Program-made: the position numbers and the translations under genes | Part shown: positions 1-12,494 of the stretch, piece by piece | How positions within the stretch are numbered: the stretch's first letter is position 1 | Layout: every line of letters begins with the position of its first letter | Notes under the pieces: model-generated | Databases searched by the model: none | Seen by the model: the letters and a program-made list of their open reading frames with translations, nothing else | Told to the model about the DNA's origin: nothing | Assembly: GCA_934045075.1 (NCBI GenBank) | Contig: OW203721.1 | Span: forward strand, 26,506,181 to 26,570,180 | DNA: 64,000 bases | Direction of reading: 5' to 3' | Source of the DNA: Yponomeuta sedellus | Taxonomy: Eukaryota > Arthropoda > Insecta > Lepidoptera > Yponomeutidae

Positions 1-2430
1 TACCTGCTTCTCCGTTTATCCGTTTTTATCCAGTTTTTCTGTTTTATTAAAATATTCTACAGATAAAACCACACCTGAAGTCGTTCCAGAGTTTATTATT
101 ATTTATAAAGATATACAACGCCCCAAACTTACTGGAACCGTTCCTTTTTTGGTCTATGTAATGATTTGATTACCATACCTAGCAAAAAAACTATCGCAGA
201 TAGTGTCGTCTGCGGATGATACTTCTTTTTAAAGCAAACACAGTTTGAAGTAATGTGAGCGATGTAAACTTTTTTAATTCTAAAGTGGTTGACCGTAAAA
301 AAAACTGACGTTAATTGCAAAAAAGACCAAATGCATCAAATTCTCACTGCCCAAGTTAAACATGTAGAAACTTGCCTAAAAATATCAAAAAATAAATAGA
401 ATCCACGCTTTTAGTCATGACGAGAGACTCAAATCAGCAGTGGGGTCAGCATATTAAAAACTATAAAGTTTTTCAGTTTGTGTTTTTTAGCTATGTACAT
501 TATCAACTTTCACGCGTCTGGTAAAATGTCCTGGCACGAATCATGAAAGTGGTGCCTGTCAATTAAAGGTCACTATGGCCTTGGAGAGCGGCGATAGCCC
601 TTAGGCGGCAGGCCAACCAATGCAATTATCCGGCGAAGGCTAGTGCAGAGGAAACAGTAATTTATAACAAAGCTCGCTTAAATAAGAGCCTTAGAATCGG
701 TTAAAATATGCATGAAACGATTTTATTAAATGTCAAGATATTGAATTTACCGAGACGGAAAAGAGAGTTAGACGGGTACTTCTAAGCTCATTGGCAGTTC
801 ATCATCAAAGTTTATAATGTCAACCTTTGTTTTCATCCAAATTAATCTTCCAAATCTGCTGAACATAGACCTTGTACCCACTGCTAGGCACAGAATAGAA
901 GCTGGTCTAATTACAGTGCAGACACCGCTCACAGTAGTCAGATCACTATAGATGGTTTACGTCACGTGAAAAAGTACTGTTACAAAAGGTAACACATTTT
1001 AAGTATGTTAGTATGTCTTGTGAAGCTAATAATTGAACAGGCCTCTTGGATCTACGTTAGGTTATTTACATAGCTCCAAGTAACAACTGCTACCGATACT
1101 ACGAGTATATAGGTGTTGGCTTAGACGATGTAGTACCAAAGACATATTTTCAGATGAAGTAGTTTGCAAAGGTCAGGAACATCGCAAACGATGCATCATT
1201 ACAGATTCCTAACTCTACGGGTCGCATGAATATACAAATGTAAGCATGAGAAGCTAATATTATCTGGGCAAATCCAATTTCCTACCAACTACCAGGCTTT
1301 TAAAAAGCTTTTATCAATATTATAATATTAGTCTAGTAGTTTCGCCAGGGCAATAATGAATCCCTGCGCTCTCGAGTACCAACCCTTTGATTTTAGATAT
1401 TAATTGCTCCGAACTTTATTACATAAAGCGCTAGACTTTTCCACCTTCTCGTTCGCGGCTACGTTTCCCGTAGTCTGTATTGCTAAGCCTTTGAGTGGGA
1501 CGATTAAATGGAGCATTGGGGAGATCTTTTAAAGTTCATTACAGTGCAAAAAATACAAAATTGACAGTCAAACTGCGTTACTTTCGGTGGATATTACAGA
1601 ATTTGTACTGGAGAAAGTTGCATTAAAAATAGATTTTTTGGGAACAAGTTTATGATTTTTTAGTTATTTTTATCGTTGCAGAAACACTTCATTACCTATC
1701 TGTTAGTCCGTTTGTCCTATCCGCCAATGCATCCTTCCGTTAAGAATTATTTATCATAATACTGAGAGTTTCAACTTCGCAAAGGCAGACTATTTGTTAC
1801 GAGTGGCCAATTATCTTAATTAGCTTAAAAATACAGACGCTCCAACTTGCGTTTAGATATACTCCAAGTCTATTTCAGGCTAAGCCGCTATTTACAAGTA
1901 TCAACTTACATACGAAACAGTTGATAACTACAACGGTACCATAATTGCGTAGATCCTAGTTATGAGTTTAGATTTTTAGGACCGAAAGATAACAAATTAT
2001 ATTAACGAGTGAATCTTTCAGGTTATAACAAAATAACCTTACGAATTGAAAAGAGATTATTATTTTATTGAAAAGGGATTATTTTCAATTCATATATTTC
2101 TAATATAGAAACGGCAACGACTACGGCAGTTTCATGTATGTTTTTAATTTGATAAAAATGATTAATTTCACGCTGTTCCTTTTTTTTAAAATACTATGTT
2201 ACTTAAGAAGAGTTATTATTTTTTGGCCATTATTTCGATTGACATCATAAAAGTAGGGGTGTTTTTTTTTTTTAAATTTAAGTCGTTTCGATTCCCAGAC
2301 AAGGCAAGTATATTTTAGCAAATCTTTGAATGCAGAATTAGGTACTAACTTTTAAAAATAACATAAAATCTTCTTTCAGCAAAATACCCTATCTACGATA
2401 TTTAAGGTACTTACCCTTCATGGCCCATAA
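1..2430. other. AT-rich stretch with no recognised gene
   Basis: No open frame here resembles a known protein and no splice-flanked GC-rich island is visible. The sequence is AT-rich with runs of A and T, and is probably intron or intergenic DNA (possibly a furry intron, since furry exons on the minus strand lie at higher coordinates). Confidence 0.5.
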
Positions 2431-2437
2431 CTTTGGG

Positions 2438-2750
2438 ACACCCTGTATAATTAGAAATTTATATATATTTATTATTGTACATATTATTTATTTATTATTT
2501 TTCATAACTATCTATTGCGAGTCTTTTGTTCCTTACTTGTTTTACATATTAGGTGCCGACAGAATACCAGCGTTGCAGAAGGTATTCCTTTTGTGACAAA
2601 TGCTGAGTCGGGTCCTTTCACAAACGCAGTGCACTGACATTCCTTGTATGTTTCTTTTTAATCTAAAATTAATAATCCTGTACATTGTATTTATATTTTG
2701 TCATTGTACTGTGTTTTTAAGTGAATAAATTATTTCAATTCAATTCAATC
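2438..2750 (+). repeat. LINE 3'-UTR-like repeat with orphan TIR end
   Basis: The block starts with CACCCTGTATAA, the right-hand terminus of the ACAGGGTG element family seen whole elsewhere in the window. It then carries a GC-richer core (GGTGCCGACAGAATACCAGCG) that resembles the core at 11027-11110. It ends in GTGAATAAATTATTTC followed by CAATTCAATTCAAT, which reads as a poly(A) signal and a short tandem tail. No coding remains. It is most likely the 3' end of an old non-LTR retrotransposon. Confidence 0.55.
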
Positions 2751-2935
2751 AAAAGTTCTCTCAGATCCACATTACTATCGAACGATCGTTCGGAAAGCAA
2801 TAGAATTAAATTTAAAAAACACAATAATTTCAACAGAGAAGACGGTTTTAAACTTTCAAGCGCGTGTAATCCAGTTCTAAGTAAATAGAAGCGTTTTACC
2901 TACCATTAAAACGCAGATTAATTTACTTACCTTGT

Positions 2936-3098
2936 TCGAAGCTTATAGTTACATGAGATAGGTGTCACAGTTTCCCGCCTTTATTGCCTTCTCTTTCTAC
3001 CCTATTGCGCTATCCCTCTCCAGTTGCCCTACCACCGCGGCAGAAGGGTGGGGTCGATGACGATTTCGGAAATCGCCTCGCCTTTGCTTGTCATTGAG
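2936..3098 (+). repeat. left inverted terminal repeat of DIRS element
   Basis: About 160 bp beginning near CTTGTTCGAAGCTTATAG and running to GCCTCGCCTTTGCTTG. It reappears as the reverse complement at 7888-8046 with few differences. In the element's own (minus) orientation this is the 3' terminal repeat. Confidence 0.85.
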
Positions 3099-3474
3099 TC
3101 GAATTTAACCAGGCAGAAATTATCCTATAAGCTTCGAACAAGGTAAGTAAATTAATCTGCTTTTTAATGGTAGGTAAAACGCTTCTATTAATTTGACTTG
3201 ACCTTGTTCGAAGCTTATAGTTACATGAGACGTGTTTGTTATCGCCTGGTGGTAAGGTGCAACTGGACGCAATTGTGAATGAGGTAGTATGTAGTTACAA
3301 TAGTAACTTTTGTTGACTTCACAGGTTACTATTTATTTAAACCAAAAAATTTTGTCGCTATGATTTACAAATAAAATGTTACTATTAAACCAAACATTAA
3401 CCATCACTTTACGATTTAAATCAATTTATTATCATGATAATCGTCTGCTTAATTAACTGGACTAAATAAATTAG

Positions 3475-4160
3475 AAAACTTCGACTGCTTGAAGCAGGCA
3501 TTACTTCACGTTTGTAGAAGTTTTTAAAAAGTGTTTACACTACGCCAGTTACTTCTAGACAGTATCTACTCAAGAGGGAAATTATCCAACCAATTTCTAG
3601 ACGCTACGGGTGTACGAACACTACCCGGTGTTGCGGTAATACCTGCTTTAACTAGGAGAGATTTGACCCAGCCTGCAATGATGGCACGGTATGCTGCCTT
3701 TACATCTCTTATCGTTACAAATAAATGATCACATTTAGACGTACTTCTCTTATTACTTACAAGCTTAATCAACTGATTTATCCACAAAACTGGATTTAGG
3801 TTTGTACACATTGGATTGGACAATAATTTCCATCCAAATTGCCTATAATCAGATGTATCAGTCTTCGATCCCCAGATAGGCCAAAAAAATATGGACTCGC
3901 CTGATCTAATGCAATGTTTGGGATCAATAGAAAGTAAAGTCAGAAAATGAATCCTTCTTCCTGAACTTAAAAGTAGCAATATACCTGTGTGACGAGAGAC
4001 TTAAAAAACATTGGACAAATCAACCAAGCAACTTTTTAAATACAGCGATAATTGATCGATATTCCAGACTGGTGATTTCTGAATTTTTGGCTTTTTGAGG
4101 GCAATTGATTTCATAATATGCTTTACTAAGGCATGGGACTATAAACTACCCGATAAATTA
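3475..4160 (-). pseudogene. DIRS tyrosine recombinase, broken
   Basis: Minus-strand remnants of the DIRS recombinase that would insert circular DNA. Visible in order: KPKIQKSPVWNIDQLSLYL (about 4110), a stop, VSRHTGILLLLSSGRRIHFL (about 4000-3940, including the first catalytic Arg region), then a 137-residue open frame (3979-3566). That frame ends in AGITATPGSVRTPVASRNW, the R-x-x-x-S/A-x-N-W block around the second Arg. After a stop the frame continues as ILSRSNWRSVNTF. One extra T near 3520 puts the expected catalytic-Tyr motif NFYKR in another frame. Family membership is clear. At least two stops and one frameshift make it inactive. Confidence 0.8.
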
Positions 4161-4273
4161 ACGTTGCTTAGTGTGCAAACTGCAGATTTGTGCAAAAGAA
4201 TAGTATTATATGATAATTATTTTTATTCTATTCTAATAAATATATTAAATGCAAATCAGCTAGAAACTTAGCC

Positions 4274-4325
4274 AACTGCAGCCCACCTTGCCCTAATGGC
4301 AATTAGGGCAAGGTGGGCTGCAGTT
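4274..4325. repeat. perfect 24-bp palindrome, 4-nt loop
   Basis: Arms 4274-4297 and 4302-4325 are exact reverse complements (starting AACTGCAGCCCACC) around a 4-base spacer. It lies just past the RNase H region of the DIRS element, between it and the recombinase. No TIR-element features accompany it, so it looks like a snap-back duplication. Confidence 0.85.
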
Positions 4326-4339
4326 ATTTGTTTAACACC

Positions 4340-6050
4340 ATTGAAGCCATTTAACAGTTGTACCTGATTATCATTCCAATTAGTTAGATCCCTTGTCCAC
4401 CCCCACATCTCCACACCTCTAGTTCCATCTCTCGGACGTTGGGAGGTGGTAGATCTGTCGGCACATCTAGTACCTTGTCTAGGTTCCATAGAGTGAAAGG
4501 TGGAGCTGTGGCTCGATGTCGGAGATCCGCTCTCCAAAATACCTTCTCCCATCTGGGAACTACCACCAGGTAAGTGCCTGTCGCATGATTGAGGTGAGCT
4601 AGTACTCTGGGCACTAAAAATGGTGGTGAAAACACCCACGCTAACTGGTAGTTCCAAATCTGAGAGAAGGCATCGTGGAAAAAGGCTTTGTGATCTGTCA
4701 AGTCCAGGGTTGCGTAATTGGACACAACATGAGCTCTTTCCGACGCAAAAAGATCTATCACGGGAAAACCCCGTTTCATGAACAATTTTGTGCATATAGG
4801 TTTCAGATGCCATTCCGGTGGCCGACGTAACCTTGAAAGATGGTCTGCGTGGACATTGTACCTTCCGGGTATTTGAAAAAGATTCAGATGTATGTGATAA
4901 ACTTCTAAGACCTGGAAGACTTGATAAGTCAGATCTAACAGGGAAGATGCTCTTGCTTCCCCTTCGTTCCTTAGGTAGGCGAAGACGGTCTTGTTGTCGC
5001 ACTGAACCACGATCGTGGATCGTCGCAGGAGCAAACAATGATCTTGTAAAACTTTTAGTACCTACTGCCAACATTTGTTGCTGACAAGACCAGAATGTCT
5101 AACTGTGCTCCCCATGCCAGATCTGACGCATCTGTCGTAAAGAAATGCCTCGGTGGAGGTAGTGACTCAGTGATGCGTCGCGACAATTTATCAGCCACCA
5201 CTCCAGATTTTTCTTTGAACAACAGGGGATTTGGTGATAAAACGAATTTTGGTTTTGATCAACAAAGTCAGCAAAGTTAGGAGGGCTCGATAGTGTAAGC
5301 GACCCTTTCGGATCGCAAAGCTGGCAAAATTTAGGAGACCCACTCTAAAACTCTTTCAGAGTTGTTCTCTGCGATGCCAAAATAAGGTTCAATCTGAGTA
5401 GGAGGGCACACACCTTGTTCTCAGGTAGACTTTTTTGATTTGACCAAGGATTCCAATGAATACATGATGCACGAGGCTTTATTATTATTATTTTTTTTTT
5501 TGCGGAATCAGCGAGGACTTTTCGTAATTTATCAACCACCCTAGCGACTCCAGAACTTCTAACGCCTGACGGACATGATTCTGAAGAATGCTGAACTTCT
5601 GGTTCAAAAGTAAGAAATCGTCCAAGTATACGATTATTCTGATCCCTTGCTATCGCAGATACTGTGCGACGCATTCGTAAGAGCAGCGAAAGTTTTTGGA
5701 GCTGTACTCAGCCGAAATGGTAACCAGGTCATCTGAAGTAGTTCGTTTTTGTAAATTAGGCGTAAAAACCTTCGGAGACTTTGAGCAATTTTTAATGAAA
5801 ATATGCCTGCGACAAATCCATTTTGCAAAGCTAATCTTTGTGCTGTAGAAAATTTGGTATTCGGTAAATATTCAAAAGACTGAATTTCTCTGTTAGAAGA
5901 ACATTACTGATTTAGGGCTTATAAATTGATAATGGGTCGCGCAGACCAGTCGTTCTTGGGAACTAAAAATATCGTGGACAGAAAGCTTGGACTTGGCTGA
6001 GCAAGTTCTAGTACCTCCTGATCCTTCATTTGTTTTATGACGGCAGTCAT
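4340..6050 (-). pseudogene. DIRS reverse transcriptase / RNase H remnant
   Basis: Minus-strand pieces in order. The RT entry motif STIFLVPKNDWSARPIINL is near 6000-5930. The fingers/palm segment [20 protein letters not shown] is near 5790-5720, followed by LSTAPKTF. The catalytic YLDDFLLL is near 5620-5590. The RNase H and DIRS-specific domain occupies 5034-4384, with [50 protein letters not shown] and [15 protein letters not shown]. The last ORF (216 residues) is the longest intact piece. DIRS RTs belong with retroviral-type RTs, and an RNase H followed by this VIDLFAS block is typical of DIRS. Stops and frameshifts separate the blocks. An (ATT)n/poly-T run at 5480-5500 interrupts the region behind YLDD. 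Confidence 0.85.
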
Positions 6051-6099
6051 GTGCTCCGGACATAGCCCTCTACATAATATAGCCTGAAGAAGATGTGCT

Positions 6100-7615
6100 C
6101 TGATTCCGGAATATGATAAAGATTTGTTGAAGTTCAGGGTAAATGAGAGGTGGCTCTTGTAGGAAAGGTATGCAATAGCCTCGAATTATGGGGAGAAAGA
6201 AGTTCCGTGCTTCCCTTACCTGCCATTGCTGGTAAGTCTATAAGCCGACCCACTCTGAAGGGCTTCGAGTCAGTACATAAGTCTCTTATTGCTGCCTCTA
6301 CAGCGAAAGGAAGACGGGCGCTTGTAACCGCCTCAGCCTGGCTGGCGTTGCTCCTGGGGTCTCTGCCCAGTTCGGGGGTTCTGCCCTCGAAAGTTCTGCC
6401 CCTGTGAGTTAGGTGCATTTTGCCAATAACCAGTATTACGGAGCTTGCGGAGGGCACGAGTAATTTTGATCACTTATTGTTTGTTTGTCCAGGTTGCATT
6501 TGCATTACTTACATTCGCACAAGACCGACAATTTGTACCCAGCGAGGGTAGAGAGTGCTGTACCTTCCCCTGCGAGGGGCAGCTAATAAATGCCTTGCTA
6601 TGCTAGGCCCCGTCTGCGGGACAGCGGTATGGGCATTTCTTTTTAAGGCCAGAAACGTTTCTTTACATCTCCTGCTTTCTTTACAGCAGCTGAGAACGCG
6701 TCAGCGTTGAATAGGTTGTGACAAGATGGCGGAATTTTTCGAAGAGTAGCTTTTATTATGGGATCCTTAACATGCGTTTAAATACCATCCCGGGGCGCAT
6801 CTGAATAACTTCAAAACGGTGTCCACAAATTAATTGCAAAAGTTCACCGTCGGAAAATAATTCCGCCGTCTTGTCATTCGACGAATCACAGTGAATTGTG
6901 TCCGTGTCCTTAGCCCTAAGCAACAGTGCTTTGTTTGGGTACTTTGAAGGGCCTGTCTTAGCTTGAGCATGCATAGTGTCACGCAGAATAGGCTTTTTCT
7001 GCGAATACCAGATGTCGCAAACTATCAAATATGTACATTCACCTCCGCATTAGAGTCTAGGTCAGTGAAGCCAGGAGCTTGATTGTATAGTTTTTGCGTG
7101 TTCGCATACCTTAGCTCACACCAATTCTTATCGTCAGAGTTGCACATCATGCACTTATTTTAAATCACTTTCGGATATTTTTGGAACTGAAGGTTCCTTT
7201 AATTTCGTTGCAATTGAAATATTGGACCCCTCGGGTCATCATCTACGAAAGTTGGTGCAAGCTGCAGTGAACGCACATCGCATGTCTAACAGGGATTTTG
7301 ACTTACGTCTAACACGTTATTCGCTTAATTTTTGATAATTGTTCCCGGAGATCGGGCACTTCTTTCGCAATTTTATTGTAATTTACATCTTTTGCCCCCC
7401 CCCCCCCCATTTTTCGCGGCGGGGCCACCGGCGACGTCTTTTCTTGGTGTTGATGAGCTACTGCTAGAGGAACTCGAGAATCTCGATCGACGCATGCGCC
7501 GGTGACTACGGCATGGCGATGGCGAAGCCGCACATGTTGCTTGGTTGCCTGAGGGCTGTGGTGAACGATCAGGCGGCCCTTTATGTACTGTAGCGCGCTT
7601 CATTACCCATAGCAC
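6100..7615 (-). pseudogene. DIRS gag-like region, broken
   Basis: Fragmented minus-strand frames upstream of the RT. The first part (7615-7373) has an arginine-rich stretch followed by nine serines (FSSSSSSSSSTPRKD) and a glycine-rich run, as in DIRS gag N-termini. Further down are DDDPRGPIFQLQRN (about 7240) and ATLRKIPPSCHNLFNADAF (about 6740-6680), which recall the conserved end of DIRS gag. Several frames are needed to follow it, so it is heavily frameshifted. A run of 14 C at 7388-7401 sits inside it and may be a slippage site. No gag protein can be made. Confidence 0.6.
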
Positions 7616-7887
7616 TGCGTGCGCGGTTTAAAATAAAAATAGGGTAGAAGTATAAAAATACAAATAAAAAACTACGAACGTCAAAAACCGTTACAGGTTG
7701 TTTCTTAAAAAATAATGCAAAAACTCACCTGATTTATCAATCCCGTAGGGCAAATTAGGGTGCAACAGTTCGAACTATCAATTTCCAAGAATAAATCCTA
7801 TCGAACGAAAACTTTTTTAAAAACTTGAATATTTTTACGGACGCACACAGCACGGCCGTTCACGGCGGGAAACACGACGCCAATAAC

Positions 7888-8046
7888 AAGCAAAGGCGAG
7901 GCGATTTCCGAAATCGTCATCGACCCCACCCTTCTGCCGCGGTGGTAGGGCAACTGGAGAGGGATAGCGCAATAGGGTAGAAAGAGAAGGCAATAAAGGC
8001 GGGAAACTGTGACACCTATCTCATGTAACTATAAGCTTCGAACAAG
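7888..8046 (-). repeat. right inverted terminal repeat of DIRS element
   Basis: Reverse complement of 2936-3098, running from CAAGCAAAGGCGAGGCG to TATAAGCTTCGAACAAGG. It lies upstream of the gag-like region in the element's orientation and would contain its promoter. Confidence 0.85.
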
Positions 8047-8064
8047 GTCAAGTCAAATTAATAA

Positions 8065-10660
8065 AAATTACGCTCCATAACACCGGACCTGCCCATATAC
8101 GTAGTGAGTGTTGTGTACCGCCCGCTGCGTACAAATAAAATGGGTAGACCAGCTATCAGCGCCACTACAATAATTCACTGTACTCGCCACTTCATCCTAC
8201 TTAATAACACTTTACAATAGTATACAGCTTATAGGCTTTGATTTATTATTAAAACCCTGGCTTTCATTCATCGCGGTAAAGACAAAGGGCATATTATTAT
8301 AACGTTACAGCGTTATCCATTACCACGCAAAATTTTGTAACTTTATTCGCGCTTATTGGAAACTATTAATTACTTAATTTTGTGAATCTACTAACAAGCG
8401 TCCCACGCTGGGCCATTACTGAACTAGAAAATTATTTTCTACTTTTTAGTGCTTAACCGATAAAGTATTTTTAAACCTATATTTTATTTTGATAACAAGA
8501 CGTTATTATTATTACCTATCGTACTTTAACAATTAATTAAAAGAAATATGTGGAACACTCAAATATTTTGCGAAAATAAAATAAAATGTAAAAATATGTA
8601 TTTACAAAATCATTTAAGAGCACTAAAACTTTCGTTATCACCACATTGTTGACTTAAATCGGATTTAACAAAAATAATCAGACTAAATCTTCCGACAAAA
8701 AGTCAGGTAAGGTAATCCGGATTTACCTATAAGTCAATAAAGTATGTACTGTCCACCAACTCTCTCACTCACTTTCTGAGTGGCCTAAAAGAAGAAATAA
8801 GTTGAAATGCCAACCAGGAAGAAATTGTAGTACTCGTATACATATTAACCTGACCGATGTTGATGACAGATAACAAAGATTGATCGTTCTTGAAGATAAC
8901 TAAACGTGCAATACGGCGGAATTTATGTTTAATGCTTTCGTCGTGATAAAATTAATTATTTTTAAGTAATGGCATAACATTCATTAACATTATTGTAAAA
9001 GTTAGTGATTTTCAACGCTTGGTTCAGGATGTATCTCAATTAAAAATAGCAGAACGTAAAACTTTCACATTCTATCGACTCGTGCTTGTAAAGTTCACTT
9101 GCACATGAACTGGACATGATAATGAAAAAGATAAAAATAACCTCAGCGCTCGCGGGCATCCGGTCGAAACCAATTTTCATGGTGTAGCGCTGTTAAGCGT
9201 TGGAGGCTAGAGAAATGGAATTATCTAACTGGCAGTCACGGACTAGAGGGATTAGGTTATCAATTTGTGCGATTCCGAACCTTGTTGACGGCGCTTGAAT
9301 TTCAGTACGGTGGCTAGACTTCATCAAATCATCTAAAATTCGTCAAAATTGCATCGAGTCGCTACCGCCTTTACCGGAAGGGAACTAATTAACAAAGGCA
9401 AATGAGAATGCGCTCATGTATATTTTATTCAGTTTTTTCCTGGCTGCCAATAGATATTGTTTTTAAATACTATCAAAGTCAAGAAATAGTAGTGGGGGTT
9501 GATACATCTTGAATTGATGTACTGATTGTATGACCAAGGACGAGCAAATAATAACAACATACTCTTGAACGATTTATCTCAATGGTTTCTTTACCTCCAG
9601 GAAAAAGTTAAATGGAATGCAATAGTAAGATGTCACTGATTGCCAAACTAACAGGACATAAAACACGAAAATGGCTTCTATAGTTATGGGTGCTAAGTTA
9701 GTTACGAATATAAGTAGGAATTATTCGCAATGTGACATGCATGAGCTAATGGTGATTTTAAAACTTTTACTGCAATATGTCCCTCCAATATTGCCAGCCC
9801 GCAATATAATACATTTGCTCGTCACAAAGGGGCTCTTATTTCACCAAAATCAATACCATATTGTATCTCACTACGTATTGTGCGTTATTGTATTTACATT
9901 ACAAAAGGCACGAGTTTATTTTTAATGAAGTAAAACGCACTGTTTATCAAGTAGCACCGTCTAAAACGATCGGTAATGTTTTCAATCTTAGCAAAGAGTT
10001 TTGTGAATAAAATTAACTTTGGGAGATAAAATATTATGTGTAACAAAACACAAAAGTATACTTTATTAGTAATAGGTACTGGCTTTTTTTGTGCCTTTGC
10101 ATTAAAAAAAAACTGATGCACGCGTATCGCTAATTTTGAAACAATTAATAATAATAACCTGACAACATGAAAAATGCCCACTGGCAACGTAATAATAAAC
10201 TTTACAAATTGTTACAATTTTTGTAACTGCTTTAAGTGATTAAAGATTTATTCGTGTTCTTACAAGTTCAAGTCCGAGTTTTATTTATTTCCTCGCAAAT
10301 ATGTTATAAACCTCGTATAACATACGTGCGCTTTGATAGTAATTATAAAAGCAGCCTCTGCTTTCTTGTAGCCCGAGCCGTAGGCGAGCGTAGCAATAAC
10401 GTCTCGGCTGTAATTTTCAACTTAACGCACTTAAATTATAATGTAAATTTAAAGTTGGTCCCTCATTAACAAACTACCTATTGTTTTTTCATACGCACTC
10501 TCCTACGAGTTCACCCAATTTATTTATTTATTTTCCCAATTAATCTATTACATAATTCTAATATATTTATATTTTTGACATGTATAATTTAATAAACTAA
10601 TTGATTTTCATATAATATATAAAAAATGTGAAGTACTTCGTAGTCACGAAGCATGCACTT
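8065..10660. other. No gene recognised
   Basis: AT-rich sequence downstream of the DIRS right end. Short ORFs (for example 9671-9925) have no recognisable motif, no flanking splice signals and ordinary AT-rich codon use. Probably intron or intergenic. Confidence 0.45.
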
Positions 10661-10663
10661 GTT

Positions 10664-11290
10664 ATCCAAATTATTATTATAATCACAATGACATTTATTT
10701 ATCTCCGATACAATTCAATGTATATAGGCACTTATTTACTATTATTTACTATAATTAAACTACGATTATGCTATCACCAATCATTTATAATTTGACGTTT
10801 AAATATCCAATTGTTATGTAATTCTATCCAAATATTATCCTACAATCCAAATTATTATTATCATTACAATGACATTTATTTATCCCTAATTCCAATTCAA
10901 TGTATGTACGTATTTAATTAATAATGCTATCGACAATTATTTATAACCTGACATTTAAAAATCTAATTGCTGCCATCTTACTCATTTATTTAGTTTCGTT
11001 TTTCCGAGTGCTGCACGTCGGCACTCTACAGGGTACTGACGGAAGACCAGCGCTGGAGTAGCCCGCCTCTCCAGCATATGCTGAGTCAGAGCCCCTTTGC
11101 ATTTGCCACACCCACAAAACTGCTTAATACTTTATGTTGATTTGCCTGTACCCACTTTTGTTGCTGTTGTTTGTACTATTACTGTGAAATTTTGCTTTGT
11201 TATTGCCTGTGGTGTCATTTCAATTGTTTTTTCTGTAAGTGTGTGTCTGCAGATGCAAATAAATAAATAAAACAAACAAACAAATAGATA
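10664..11290 (+). repeat. LINE 3'-end with internal direct duplication and A-rich tail
   Basis: Two direct copies (about 10664-10812 and 10845-10971) share the sequence starting ATCCAAATTATTATTAT and CAATGACATTTATTTAT. A core at 11018-11110 (GTCGGCACTCTACAGGG...CCAGCGCTGG) resembles the one at 2553-2640. The block ends near 11265-11290 in AATAAATAAATAAAACAAACAAAC, a polyadenylation signal plus short-repeat tail. Likely the 3' UTR of a non-LTR retrotransposon; no RT coding survives here. Confidence 0.5.
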
Positions 11291-11292
11291 AA

Positions 11293-11400
11293 TAGAGAAC
11301 ACTTTATTGCACAACCAGAAAAAAAATGCAACCATGATTTCTTAAATCTAAGTAATGTTATACAATTGGCGGTCTTATCGCTAAGAGCGATCTCTTCCAG
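11293..11400 (-). repeat. LINE/SINE 3'-end repeat (TATC tail), copy 1
   Basis: ATAGAGAACACTTTATTGCACAACC recurs at 14190. On the minus strand it reads as a body, an AATAAAG signal and a TATC-type tandem tail, the structure of a non-LTR retrotransposon 3' end. Confidence 0.6.
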
Positions 11401-12194
11401 ACTTCGGATGGAATGTACTATTTCTTTTGTATCTTCTCTTTCTTATTAGAACTTCGATGAGGCCGAAGTATTTTTATTTGATTCGGGGAGATGGTCGGAG
11501 GACGTCTTCGATGAAAATGTTTATTGACACGATTTAAATTATAATAAATGTTTATTCTTTCTTTCTTCTTTCAAAAATATTGCAATGTTGCTGGCTGTTG
11601 ACAGCTCAACTGTTGTGTCTATTAACCTGACATGGTGTACAACATACAGTTCGCTGCAAGGACGGCGCGATAGCGATTTATTACCGCCCTTGGAGTCTCC
11701 GCTACGCAGCTATATGTTTACGTCAGCCACTGTTACCTGATCGTTGTAGGCCGTGTGTGCCTCTCATGTGGGTGGCTACTACAGAAAATAGGCGAAGCTG
11801 CTGTTTTTCAGCCATGTGGCTTAAAATATTGTCGCCATGGTCACGGTTGGATTCATGAAGATGATTTCGTAGCCACATATTTCTACTTATACTTACTGAA
11901 GTTTATTTATTTCGTCTGATCGGGAAATTACAGTTAGTAAATTTCGGGTTCTTAAAGAATTTCGGTCGTGAAAATAGGTATACATTATAAGTTATAACTT
12001 GTGACGGTGTAACCTTTAGCACAATATTTGTTATTTCTTTTAATTCTGTTCTATATCATGTTTAACTAAAAAAAATTTTTACTTCTATTTTTTATCACTC
12101 TTTTGGCACACTACCATAGACTACTACTCCACCCTTGGAACAATACAGCTGCCATTACCTACAGTTTTAAAATAACACAGTATTTTTACAAAGA

Positions 12195-12490
12195 GGCAGC
12201 AGCGGACTGGTGGTAGCGGAGGGGTAGAACACCGGCTGCTCAATTGTGAGGACGTACATTCGAATCCCACATGGCATATACCAATGTATTTATTAACATT
12301 GGTCAAGTTATAGTAGCAATACCACTCGCTAACTGTGAAAGAAAACATCGTGAGGAAACCTAAGTGTCTTGGGTGTTGCCTCAGCGGTTGAAATTGACAA
12401 TTCGCGGTGGGCACGAGTGGTTATTAAGCACATACTCTCTCTCTGAGAGAAGGCTTGTGCCCTGCAGTAGGTATACAGGCTACATAAAAA
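12195..12490 (+). repeat. tRNA-headed SINE, copy A
   Basis: About 295 bp. The head has an A-box-like TGGTAGCGGAGGGGTAGAAC and a B-box-like ATTCGAATCCC (internal Pol III promoter). The body has ATAGTAGCAATACCACTCGCTAAC and AAACATCGTGAGGAAACC. The end is CTCTCTCTCTGAGAGAAGG followed by a CCCTGCAGTAGG-type segment. The same body is present inverted at 14612-14898 and 17634-17948 and direct at 61702-61998, so this is a dispersed SINE family. Confidence 0.8.
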
Positions 12491-12494
12491 AATT

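Larger units (their letters stand above)
2936..8046 (-). mobile_element. DIRS-type tyrosine-recombinase retrotransposon, decayed
   Basis: A full-length-looking but inactive DIRS-order retrotransposon read on the minus strand. It has no LTRs. The ends are long inverted repeats: 2936-3098 is the near-perfect reverse complement of 7888-8046. Inside, in minus-strand order, are a serine-rich gag-like region (about 7615-6100), an RT/RNase H region with YLDD (about 6050-4340) and a tyrosine recombinase (about 4160-3475), which is the DIRS gene order. DIRS elements integrate through the recombinase rather than an integrase. A further inverted segment (2884-2938 against 3128-3188) and a third copy of the TTCGAAGCTTATAGTTACATG motif near 3209 recall the internal complementary region of DIRS-1. 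Every reading frame carries stops or frameshifts. Confidence 0.85.

Noticed and set aside
4268..5084. 268-residue minus-strand ORF and plus-strand ORFs over the DIRS RNase H
   Set aside because: They are in frames other than the one carrying the RNase H and VIDLFAS motifs (5034-4384).
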